Assembly (NCBI RefSeq): GCF_036226365.1
Contig: NZ_CP108462.1
Location: forward strand, 806,001-870,000
Direction of reading: 5' to 3'
Length of the DNA stretch: 64,000 nucleotides
Source: Streptomyces sp. NBC_01262
Lineage (GTDB): Bacteria; Actinomycetota; Actinomycetes; Streptomycetales; Streptomycetaceae
Shown here one piece after another: positions 25,286-31,703 of this stretch (positions within the stretch are counted from its first letter, which is position 1; every line of letters begins with the position of its first letter). The notes below the pieces were generated by a model, which saw nothing but the letters and a program-made list of their open reading frames with translations, did not search any database and was not told the DNA's origin. A program made the translations under genes and the position numbers.

Positions 25286-25354
25286 GGGGTGTCTCTCCTG
25301 CGGTGTCGTCCTGCTGACTGGGTGGGCTGCTCCAGGCCGTGCGGCCGGGCCCTG

Positions 25355-25762
25355 TCAGCAGCGCAGGACGGTGTGCGGGAGAGCGGATCCGGCCGGGGAC
25401 GCGGCCCGGCGGCCGGGCCCGCGCGGCGATCCGGCGGGCGCTTGCGGGATACGGGTGCCTGCGCAGGCGGCGTGTCCGAAGGGCAGGAGTGCGCGGTGCT
25501 GCGGCCCCGCGTGCGGGGCGGGGCGCCGGGCCAGGGAGGCCGGATGCTGGTGCGAGCCCGCGTCCGGCTGGTGATCGGCGGCGGCGACCACCACGGATGC
25601 CCGCGCGGCCTGCGCATGTCCCGCCCCGGCCCCGGCGCCCGCTCCCCCGCACAACGCGTGCAGCAGGCAGACGAACGCCGCGAGCAGCACCGCCCCCGCC
25701 CCCAGCGGGGTCAGGACCGGCGCTGCGCGACGGCGGACTGCGGCGGGCTGCACCCTCCACAC
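25355..25762 (-). CDS. Hypothetical His-rich protein with one N-terminal membrane helix
   Basis: A 135-residue protein with a basic start (VQPAAVRRRA), one hydrophobic helix (APVLTPLGAGAVLLAAFVCLL, about 13-34) and an Ala/Gly/His-rich remainder with nine or more His residues, including SHQHP and HAGPQHR, and a few Cys. It resembles small exported His-rich actinobacterial proteins, which are sometimes placed near metal genes, but I cannot assign a family. The start is GTG at 25762 without a clear ribosome-binding site. An alternative is that part of this frame is spurious, as several frames are open here. Confidence 0.45.
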   Translation of the reverse strand: MWRVQPAAVRRRAAPVLTPLGAGAVLLAAFVCLLHALCGGAGAGAGAGHAQAARASVVVAAADHQPDAGSHQHPASLARRPAPHAGPQHRALLPFGHAACAGTRIPQAPAGSPRGPGRRAASPAGSALPHTVLRC

Positions 25763-25856
25763 ATAGCCCGGTACGGTCCCCGGCGCCGCCGCTCGTAGGC
25801 CGATCGCGGCATACGTTCACCCGACAGGGCCCAAAAGAGCCCCGCCGAGCCGACCG

Positions 25857-27155
25857 CTAAGCCGCCCGGTAGCGGCGGAAGGCCGGGACGGCGGCGGCGA
25901 GGCCGAGCATGATCGCCACGACGAGCAGGCCGCCCGCGGTGACGGCGGTGCGGGGGCCCAGGGCGGAGCCGGTGGTTCCGTGCAGGAGGTCGGCGAGGCG
26001 GGGGCCGCCGGCGACGACGACGGTGAAGACGCCCTGCATGCGCCCGCGCATGTCGTCCGTGGCGACCGACTGGAGGATGGCGCCGCGGAAGACCATGGAG
26101 ACCATGTCGGCGACCCCCGCGAGCGCGAGGAAGCCGGCCGCCCACCACAGCCCCGCGCTCAGCCCGAAGCCCGTGATGGCGGCGCCCCAGCCGACGACGG
26201 CCGCGATGACCATGAGCCCGTGCCGGCGGGCCCGCGAGAAGGTGCCGGAGAGCAGGCCTCCGGCGACGGCGCCGATGGGAATGGCGGCGTAGAGCAGGCC
26301 GAGGGCGAAGCCGCCGCCCCAGCCCGCGTACGTGGTGGCTGCGAGCTGCGGGAACAGGGCGCGGGGCATGCCGAAGACCATGGCGACGATGTCGGCGAGG
26401 AAGGACAGCAGCAGGATGCGGTGGCCCGTGATGTAGCGGAAGCCGTCCGCGACTTCGCGCCAGCCCGCCCGGCGGGCGACGGCCTCGCCCAGCGGCGGCA
26501 GCGCGGGCAGCCGCCAGACGGCCCAGACGGTGGCGCAGAGCGCGACCGCGTCGATGAGATACAGCTCGGCGAGGCCGATGACCGGGATGAGCACTCCGGC
26601 GAGCAGCGGTCCGACGATCTGACCGGTCTGCATCACGGTGGAGCCCAGCGCGTTCGCGGCCGGGAGCTCGGCGGCGGGGACGAGTCGGGCGATGGAGGCG
26701 CTGCGGGCGGGGGCGTTCATGCCCCAGCAGGCCTGCTGGGCGGCGAGCAGCACCATCAGCAGGACCACGGACCGGGCCCCCGCCAGGGCCTGCGCCCACA
26801 GCAGCAGCGCGGTGACGGCGAGACCGACGTTGGTGACCAGCATCAGCTTGCGGCGGTCGACGCTGTCGGCGACCGCGCCGCCCCACAGTGCGAATACGAC
26901 GAGCGGGACCAGGCCGGCGAGGCTCGCGTAGCCGACCCAGGCGGAGGATCCGGTGATGTCGTAGATCTGCTTGGGGACGGCGACGGCGGTGAGCTGGCTG
27001 CCGACGGCGGTGACGGTGGTCGAGGACCACAGGCGGCGGTAGGCGGGATGTCTCAGTGGCCGGGTGTCCATCACCCACCGCCGCCATCCGGAGCGCTTGG
27101 GCGCCTCGGGAGGTGTTATGTCGGTTTCGTCATCCGCCGTCGCATCCACTGGCAC
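25857..27155 (-). CDS. MFS transporter (EntS/MFS_3-like)
   Basis: A 432-residue major facilitator protein with about 12 transmembrane helices. The first starts after a 35-residue cytoplasmic segment at LRHPAYRRLWSSTTVTAVGSQLTAVAVPKQIYDITGS, the common opening of the EntS/MFS_3 group, and the loop 2-3 motif appears as WGGAVADSVDRRKLMLVTN (about 90-108). Members export siderophores, macrolides or other small molecules; nothing here fixes the substrate. Its upstream region carries the right end of the IS200/IS605-like element, so transcripts of that element could run into this gene. Confidence 0.87.
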   Translation of the reverse strand: MPVDATADDETDITPPEAPKRSGWRRWVMDTRPLRHPAYRRLWSSTTVTAVGSQLTAVAVPKQIYDITGSSAWVGYASLAGLVPLVVFALWGGAVADSVDRRKLMLVTNVGLAVTALLLWAQALAGARSVVLLMVLLAAQQACWGMNAPARSASIARLVPAAELPAANALGSTVMQTGQIVGPLLAGVLIPVIGLAELYLIDAVALCATVWAVWRLPALPPLGEAVARRAGWREVADGFRYITGHRILLLSFLADIVAMVFGMPRALFPQLAATTYAGWGGGFALGLLYAAIPIGAVAGGLLSGTFSRARRHGLMVIAAVVGWGAAITGFGLSAGLWWAAGFLALAGVADMVSMVFRGAILQSVATDDMRGRMQGVFTVVVAGGPRLADLLHGTTGSALGPRTAVTAGGLLVVAIMLGLAAAVPAFRRYRAA

Positions 27156-27189
27156 TTCGTTTGCTTCCCCTTACACCTATCCGCTGATG

Positions 27190-27330
27190 CAGGAGACAGT
27201 ACCGGTCACTTGACTGCTCCCCTCCCCAAGGGAGGGGATTCCTCACCCTCCAGGGCTGATCGGGATTTCTAGCTCACGCCGCCAGGTGGGGCAGCGCCCC
27301 ACCTGGTCTTCCGCGATCAGCACTAGCCGG
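27190..27330 (-). ncRNA. Predicted omega RNA with guide from flanking DNA
   Basis: In TnpB systems the guide RNA comes from the end of tnpB and the right end of the element, with its guide in the adjacent host DNA. Here the region contains the tnpB 3' end, the GC-rich hairpin 27218-27238 and the terminal AGTCAA. The predicted 20-nt guide is the minus-strand sequence from 27209 to 27190, upstream of the MFS gene. The 5' limit is arbitrary. Confidence 0.4.
27218..27238. repeat. Terminal hairpin of the IS200/IS605-type element
   Basis: TCCCCTCCC (27218-27226) pairs with GGGAGGGGA (27230-27238) around a 3-nt loop. It lies 36 bp after the tnpB stop codon, and in this position it would form part of the right end and of the omega RNA. 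Confidence 0.75.
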
Positions 27331-28494
27331 GGCCAGACCAGCCCGGACCAGCATCACGCGGGCGGAGTTCTTGTCCCTGGGGGACACGACTGCGCACGCG
27401 GTGCAGGTGTAGGTACGTTCCGAAAGAGGAAATGCGTGCTTGGTTCTCGCTCCGCACGACGCGCAGTCCATCGTGGTGTGCGCGGGGTGCACTAGGTGCA
27501 CCGTCCGGCCGTGCTTCCGGGCCATCTCGACCAGCGCCGCCTTCGTCGCGCCGATCGCAGCGTCGGCCGCCTTGCGGGCCATGGTCGACTTGGCGAGGAA
27601 CTTCGGCTTGAAGTCCTCGACCGCGAGGCGGTCGTGGTCGCGGACGACCTTCTTGGCCCATTTGCGGCCGGTGTCCTGCCGCTGCCGTGCGGTCTTCTTG
27701 TGCAGCTTCGCGGCCTGCCGCTTCGCCTGGCGGTAGCCCTTCGAACCAGCCTGTCCACGCTTCGGCTTCCGCCGGGCCATCATCCGCTGATAGTGGGCAA
27801 GCCGCTGGGCGGCCTTCACCCCGTGCCCGGCATGGGGAAGATCGTGGGTGTCGCTGGTGGTGGTCGCGGTCTCCTTCACGCCCCAGTCGACGCCGATCAC
27901 CGCACCGGTCCTGGGTAGCGGCTCCACGGTCGCCGGTACAACGAAGGAGCAGTACCAGTGCCCGACGCTGTCCTGATAGACGCGGACGCTGGACGGGTCG
28001 ACGGGGAGTTCCCGCGACCACACCACCGTCAGGGCGATGCCTCCCGCGAGATATAGCTTCCCGTCCTTCAACCGGAAGCCGCGCCGCGTGTAGTTCAGGC
28101 TCGGCCGGGCTTCCCGCTTCTTCTTCCACCTAGGCATCCCGGCCCGTCGTGCCATGGGCAGCCGGTCCTTGATGTCTTTTTGCGCCTTGGCGCGGGACTT
28201 GCCGAAGTCCCGGACGAGCTGCTGTTGCGGGACGCTGGCGCCTTCACGCAGCCAGGTGTTCCTCTTGCGGGCCTCGGTCAGCATCTTGTCGAGCTGCGCC
28301 GGACCGCAGGTCTGCCTCTCGCTGGTGGCCTTGTTGCGCGCGTGCACCTGCTTCGACTTGGCGACGCACTCGTTCCACACCCAGCGGCACCTGTCCCACT
28401 CCGCTTCGAGCACGGCGCGGGCGGTGGACGACACGCGAAGCCGGAAAGTCCACCGGGCGTGCCCAGCGTCCTCGGCTGACTGCGTCGTCGTCAT
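27274..28494 (-). CDS. tnpB: RNA-guided endonuclease TnpB
   Basis: A 406-residue TnpB of normal length. The N-terminal helical part (1-180) carries RARYNP-type recognition segments such as CRWVWNECVAKSKQ. The RuvC catalytic residues are all present: Asp in VIGVDWGVKETAT (~201), Glu in LAVEDFKPKFLAKS (~291) and Asp in SPRDKNSARVML (~377). The zinc ribbon shows CASCG and CTAC (~352-372). It should therefore be an active omega-RNA-guided nuclease rather than one of the inactivated regulators. The start at 28494 is 28 bp from the divergent RHH start. No transposase TnpA is visible, so mobility needs one in trans. Confidence 0.93.
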   Translation of the reverse strand: MTTTQSAEDAGHARWTFRLRVSSTARAVLEAEWDRCRWVWNECVAKSKQVHARNKATSERQTCGPAQLDKMLTEARKRNTWLREGASVPQQQLVRDFGKSRAKAQKDIKDRLPMARRAGMPRWKKKREARPSLNYTRRGFRLKDGKLYLAGGIALTVVWSRELPVDPSSVRVYQDSVGHWYCSFVVPATVEPLPRTGAVIGVDWGVKETATTTSDTHDLPHAGHGVKAAQRLAHYQRMMARRKPKRGQAGSKGYRQAKRQAAKLHKKTARQRQDTGRKWAKKVVRDHDRLAVEDFKPKFLAKSTMARKAADAAIGATKAALVEMARKHGRTVHLVHPAHTTMDCASCGARTKHAFPLSERTYTCTACAVVSPRDKNSARVMLVRAGLAPASADRGRPGGALPHLAA

Positions 28495-28522
28495 GGCTAC
28501 ACGGTAGCTATATGATGGCTGC
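28495..28522. promoter_or_regulatory. 28-bp divergent promoter between tnpB and the RHH gene
   Basis: The spacer contains TAGCTATATGAT. On the plus strand TATGAT (28511-28516) ends 6 nt before the ATG, fitting a leaderless transcript; on the minus strand TATAGCT lies about 12 nt before the tnpB ATG. The TAGCTA core is palindromic and could be the operator for the RHH protein. Neither gene has room for a normal leader. Confidence 0.45.
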
Positions 28523-28729
28523 ATGGTCAACTTCAACGTTCGCTTCCCCGATGAGCTGATCGCACGCGTGCGCATCCAGGCGACTGCGGACCGGCGGTCC
28601 ATCAACTCCGAGATCCTGCATCTGCTTGAGGTCGCTCTCGCCACCGTCGGGGAGGACGCCGAATCGCCCGGCGGCAATTCGGCTGCCCCTGCCCCGCTAC
28701 GGGGGAAGCCGGATTCCTCCCCGGCCTGA
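28523..28729 (+). CDS. Arc-like ribbon-helix-helix DNA-binding protein within the tnpB element
   Basis: A 68-residue protein. Residues 3-41 match the Arc/MetJ ribbon-helix-helix fold: a beta strand FNVRFPD, then helix ELIARVRIQATADR, a turn, and helix SINSEILHLLEVALATV. The tail after 45 is unstructured, and its stop codon lies inside the terminal hairpin of the element, which shows that it belongs to the element. A repressor of tnpB or omega-RNA promoters is the natural guess because the two genes share a 28-bp divergent promoter. It could instead be an orphan antitoxin-like protein; no toxin gene is present. Confidence 0.8.
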   Translation: MVNFNVRFPDELIARVRIQATADRRSINSEILHLLEVALATVGEDAESPGGNSAAPAPLRGKPDSSPA

Positions 28730-28734
28730 AGGCC
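28692..28734. repeat. Paired small hairpins at the left end of the element
   Basis: CCCCG-CTA-CGGGG (28692-28704) is followed by GGCC-TGAA-GGCC (28723-28734). They lie at the end opposite to the tnpB 3' hairpin, and the second contains the stop codon of the RHH gene. Subterminal hairpins are the recognition structures of IS200/IS605 transposases. Confidence 0.6.
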
Positions 28735-28748
28735 AGGGCATCCTCCGA

Positions 28749-30497
28749 TTACACGGTGAACAGCCGGTCGAGGAAGGGGTTCCGGAAGAGCCGGTGCGGG
28801 TCCAGCCGGTCCAGGATCTGCGCCGCCTCGTCCCATCCGGGGCCCTGCCCGTCCGTGAACGAGGCGGGCACGGCGGTGCCGAAGACCTCGGGTTCGGCCC
28901 AGGCGGCCTCCTCCGTGTAGGCCCAGCCCTTGGACCACTCGACGCGGGTGAGCGCGTGGCCGCCGTCGTAGGTGTCGAGCAGGAAGCGCTCCAGCTCCCG
29001 GAAGAAGGCGGGCGCGTCCGGGGTGCCGGGGAGGGTGAGCACGTCCAGCCATACCGCGGTGTCCCACTCGGGGTGGTCGGCCCGGGGCCGCAGCGCGGAC
29101 AGCAGCGGGGGCTGCGCGCCGGTCGAGTCGGCCTCGGCGGGGTCGTCGAGGCCGGTGACCCGGATCTCGACCTGGCCGTTGACGGGAAAGCGCCCCTGCG
29201 CGGTGTACGCGGCCAGCCGTTCGCGGTAGAAGGCGGTGAACTCCGCGACGACGCGCTGCACCTGGTCCCGCGAGGTCAGCACGGCGTAGCCGTTCGCCGT
29301 CTCCCGCAGTGTGGTCGGTTTGATGTAGAGCAAAGTGTTCTTGGAGGGGCCCCAGATGTCGGCGGACACGGTGGTGGTGAGGCCGAGGACGGACGCGGCG
29401 AGCTGGGCCTGGCCCAGCGCCGGCGCGAGATACCAGGCGGCGTCGGACACCAGGGTCCCGGCGAGCCGGGCGACGGCGGTCGGGACGTTGTCGGAGAAGG
29501 GGTAGTTGTACGGCGAGGTGACCCGGCGCGAGGTCAGCGGGCGGTTCGGTGCCACGCTCCACACCTTCAGCCAGGGGAATTCGGTGTACGCGAACCAGAT
29601 CGCCTCGGCCCGGCCCGACTCGTCCAGGAAGCTCGCGAAGGTACGGTCGCCGTCGCCGCCGGGGGCCGCGAAGAGCTCGGCGGCAGGGATGTCGGTGCGG
29701 CTGAGGCAGCGCAGGGAGGAGTTCTCCCCCACGCGCAGGACGACTTCGGTGACCAGGGCCCGGCCGAGGTGCGTGAGGAGCGCCGCGCAGTCCGGGTCGT
29801 CGCGCTGGTACGTACGCAGTGCGTAGGCGCCGCTGTCCTCGTCCCACACCACCGCCGTCAGCGACAGCACGCGATTGCTGAGCGAGCCGTAGGTCTGGCC
29901 GGGAAGCCGGCTCTCGCCCTCGGCCGGTACGGCGGTGCCGTGGGCGTCGATGGCCAGTGCGCCGCCGATCGTGATGTCGCCGGGCGCGGGGGCCGCGGTG
30001 ACGCCGAGGCCGTGCTCCTCCAGGTAGCCGAGCAGGGTCTCCATCGAGGCGCCCGCGCCGGCCCGGACGGCGGCGAGGCCGGTGGACCCGGCGGGCTCCA
30101 GGGCCAGGCCGGTGAGGTGGGCGGTGGTGTCGACGAGCAGCAGCGGCGCCCCGGCCGCGGTCCCGGCCGGGATGGTCAGCGGGGACCAGCCGTGGGCGTA
30201 ACCCCGGGCGCGCACCGTCCAGCCGTTCTCCCGGGCCCAGTTGACGACGGCGACCACTTGGTCCGGGGTGCCGGGTGCGCAGGCCCACAGCCCGTCGGCG
30301 CTGATCTCGCCCACCCAGTTGCGGTACGCGGACCGGTAGAGCCCGGCGTCCTCCGGGAATCCGGGCAGGTCCGCGGCCGCCGCTTCCTGTGCCATGGCGA
30401 GGGGGGCGACGGCCGCCACCATGCCGGCCGCGCCGAGGGAGGCAGCTGTGCGCAGGAATGCCCGGCGGGTCTCTTCACGTCTGCGTATTCGAGTCAT
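28749..30497 (-). CDS. Secreted type II (covalent-FAD) cholesterol oxidase
   Basis: A 582-residue VAO-family flavoenzyme that aligns throughout with the Brevibacterium type II cholesterol oxidase, which oxidises and isomerises cholesterol to cholest-4-en-3-one. A Tat signal (RRAFLRT, residues 11-17, then a hydrophobic stretch to AQEAAAA) exports it folded. FAD-domain landmarks are VRARGYAHGWSPLT (the His that binds FAD covalently), ITIGGALAIDAHGTAVP and TYGSLSNRVLSLTAVVWD; the substrate domain carries EIRVTGLD, whose Glu and Arg match the catalytic pair. The IS element adjoins its stop codon: the last residues and stop may come partly from the element. Confidence 0.88.
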   Translation of the reverse strand: MTRIRRREETRRAFLRTAASLGAAGMVAAVAPLAMAQEAAAADLPGFPEDAGLYRSAYRNWVGEISADGLWACAPGTPDQVVAVVNWARENGWTVRARGYAHGWSPLTIPAGTAAGAPLLLVDTTAHLTGLALEPAGSTGLAAVRAGAGASMETLLGYLEEHGLGVTAAPAPGDITIGGALAIDAHGTAVPAEGESRLPGQTYGSLSNRVLSLTAVVWDEDSGAYALRTYQRDDPDCAALLTHLGRALVTEVVLRVGENSSLRCLSRTDIPAAELFAAPGGDGDRTFASFLDESGRAEAIWFAYTEFPWLKVWSVAPNRPLTSRRVTSPYNYPFSDNVPTAVARLAGTLVSDAAWYLAPALGQAQLAASVLGLTTTVSADIWGPSKNTLLYIKPTTLRETANGYAVLTSRDQVQRVVAEFTAFYRERLAAYTAQGRFPVNGQVEIRVTGLDDPAEADSTGAQPPLLSALRPRADHPEWDTAVWLDVLTLPGTPDAPAFFRELERFLLDTYDGGHALTRVEWSKGWAYTEEAAWAEPEVFGTAVPASFTDGQGPGWDEAAQILDRLDPHRLFRNPFLDRLFTV

Positions 30498-30549
30498 ACG
30501 GTCAAACGTAGGCACGCACTGGACACCAACGACGTTCGTGTCAACGCGA

Positions 30550-30567
30550 TTCACTCGTGTGAGTGAA
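30550..30567. promoter_or_regulatory. Perfect palindrome before the MetE-like gene
   Basis: TTCACTC (30550-30556) and GAGTGAA (30561-30567) are perfect arms around GTGT, 18 bp in all. It ends one base before the AGGAGG ribosome-binding site, so a bound repressor or an mRNA hairpin would block initiation. The 81-bp region is shared with the divergent cholesterol oxidase gene. Confidence 0.6.
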
Positions 30568-30578
30568 CAGGAGGCGCC

Positions 30579-31703
30579 ATGACCACCCGCACCCAGCCGC
30601 CCTTCCGCGCCGACCATGTGGGCAGTCTGCTCAGGCCGCAGCGGCTGCTGCGCGCCCGCGAGGAGCACGCCAAAGGCACCGTCACGCAGGACGAGTTGCG
30701 CGCACTGGAGGACGAGGCGGTGCGGGACGTCGTGCGCATGCAGGAAAACGCCGGCCTGCGGTCCGCGACGGACGGCGAGTTCCGCCGGGCGTCCTGGCAC
30801 ATGGACTTCATCTACCAACTGGGCGGCATCCGGCCCACCGACGAGAAGCTCGCCGTCCACTTCTACAACGAGCAGGGCGAACTGGACTTCTCCTCGGCCG
30901 CGCTGCGCGTGCACGACCGCATCTCGCTGCGCGAGACGATTTTCGCCGACGCCTTCCGCTTCCTGCGCGGCACGGTCACCACCGCCGTACCCAAGCTGAC
31001 CATCCCCTCCCCCAGCATGGTCCACTACCGCGGCGGCCGCGCCGCGATCGACCCGCAGGTCTACCCGGACCTGGAGCCCTTCTGGCACGACCTGAGCGCC
31101 GCCTACGCCCAGGAGGTGCGCGCTCTGGCGGAACTGGGCTGCACCTACCTGCAGTTCGACGACACGAGCCTCGCCTACCTCAACGATCCGAGGCAGCGCA
31201 AGCTCGTCGCCGAGCAGGGCGGCGACCCGGAGCACCAGCACGAGCGCTACATCCGTCAGATCAACGCGGCGCTGGCCGGCCGGCCCGAGGGCCTGTCCGT
31301 CACCACCCACATGTGCCGCGGCAACTTCCGTTCCTCCTGGGCCGCCGAGGGCGGTTACGACTTCGTCGCCGAGGAGCTGTTCTCCCGGCTCGACGTCGAC
31401 GGCTTCTTCCTGGAGTACGACGACGCCCGCTCCGGCGGCTTCGAGCCGCTGCGCTTTGTCCCGCCCGGCAAGCACGTGGTCCTCGGCCTGGTCACGACCA
31501 AGCGCGGCGCGCTGGAGGACAAGGACACCCTCAAGCGCCGGATCGAGGAGGCCGCCCGTTACGTGGACATCGACCAGTTGTGCCTGTCCCCGCAGTGCGG
31601 CTTCTCCTCGACCTCGGAGGGCAACACGCTCACCTATGACGAGCAGGTCGCCAAGCTAGGACTGATCGTCGAGACCGCCGAAGAGGTGTGGGGCCGGAGC
31701 TAG
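30579..31703 (+). CDS. Cobalamin-independent methionine synthase-like methyltransferase (MetE C-terminal domain family)
   Basis: A 374-residue stand-alone MetE-C-type TIM barrel, like YxjG/YxjH. It starts PPFRADHVGSLLRP, a typical opening, and shows SATDGEFRRASWHMDF near 63-78. The zinc ligands appear as TTHMCRGN (His and Cys, ~245) , Glu in FLEYDDARSGGFEPL (~271) and Cys in LSPQCGFSS (~335). Such proteins transfer methyl groups to homocysteine from donors that are often not folate. The start has AGGAGG and an adjoining palindrome, so its expression is probably controlled. Its last 48 bp overlap the 3' end of the convergent peptidase gene. Confidence 0.87.
   Translation: MTTRTQPPFRADHVGSLLRPQRLLRAREEHAKGTVTQDELRALEDEAVRDVVRMQENAGLRSATDGEFRRASWHMDFIYQLGGIRPTDEKLAVHFYNEQGELDFSSAALRVHDRISLRETIFADAFRFLRGTVTTAVPKLTIPSPSMVHYRGGRAAIDPQVYPDLEPFWHDLSAAYAQEVRALAELGCTYLQFDDTSLAYLNDPRQRKLVAEQGGDPEHQHERYIRQINAALAGRPEGLSVTTHMCRGNFRSSWAAEGGYDFVAEELFSRLDVDGFFLEYDDARSGGFEPLRFVPPGKHVVLGLVTTKRGALEDKDTLKRRIEEAARYVDIDQLCLSPQCGFSSTSEGNTLTYDEQVAKLGLIVETAEEVWGRS

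Larger units (their letters stand above)
27210..28755. mobile_element. IS200/IS605-type element with tnpB and a divergent RHH gene (no tnpA)
   Basis: The unit holds tnpB on the minus strand and an Arc-like gene on the plus strand in the place where tnpA usually sits. Both ends carry hairpins: 27218-27238 (9-bp arms) at the tnpB 3' side, and CCCCG/CGGGG (28692-28704) plus GGCC/GGCC (28723-28734) at the other. No terminal inverted repeats or target duplication are seen, as expected for this superfamily. Ends are inferred: the tnpB-side end at AGTCAA (minus strand, 27215-27210), and the other next to TTCAC (minus strand, 28760-28756). Boundaries may be off by a few bases. Confidence 0.65.

Noticed and set aside
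27274-28494. TnpB as an inactivated regulator (TldR-like)
   Set aside because: All three RuvC acidic residues and the zinc ribbon are present, so an active nuclease is expected.
28523-28729. The RHH protein as an antitoxin of a toxin-antitoxin pair
   Set aside because: No toxin-like gene is adjacent; the only partner is tnpB, so regulation of the element is the simpler reading.
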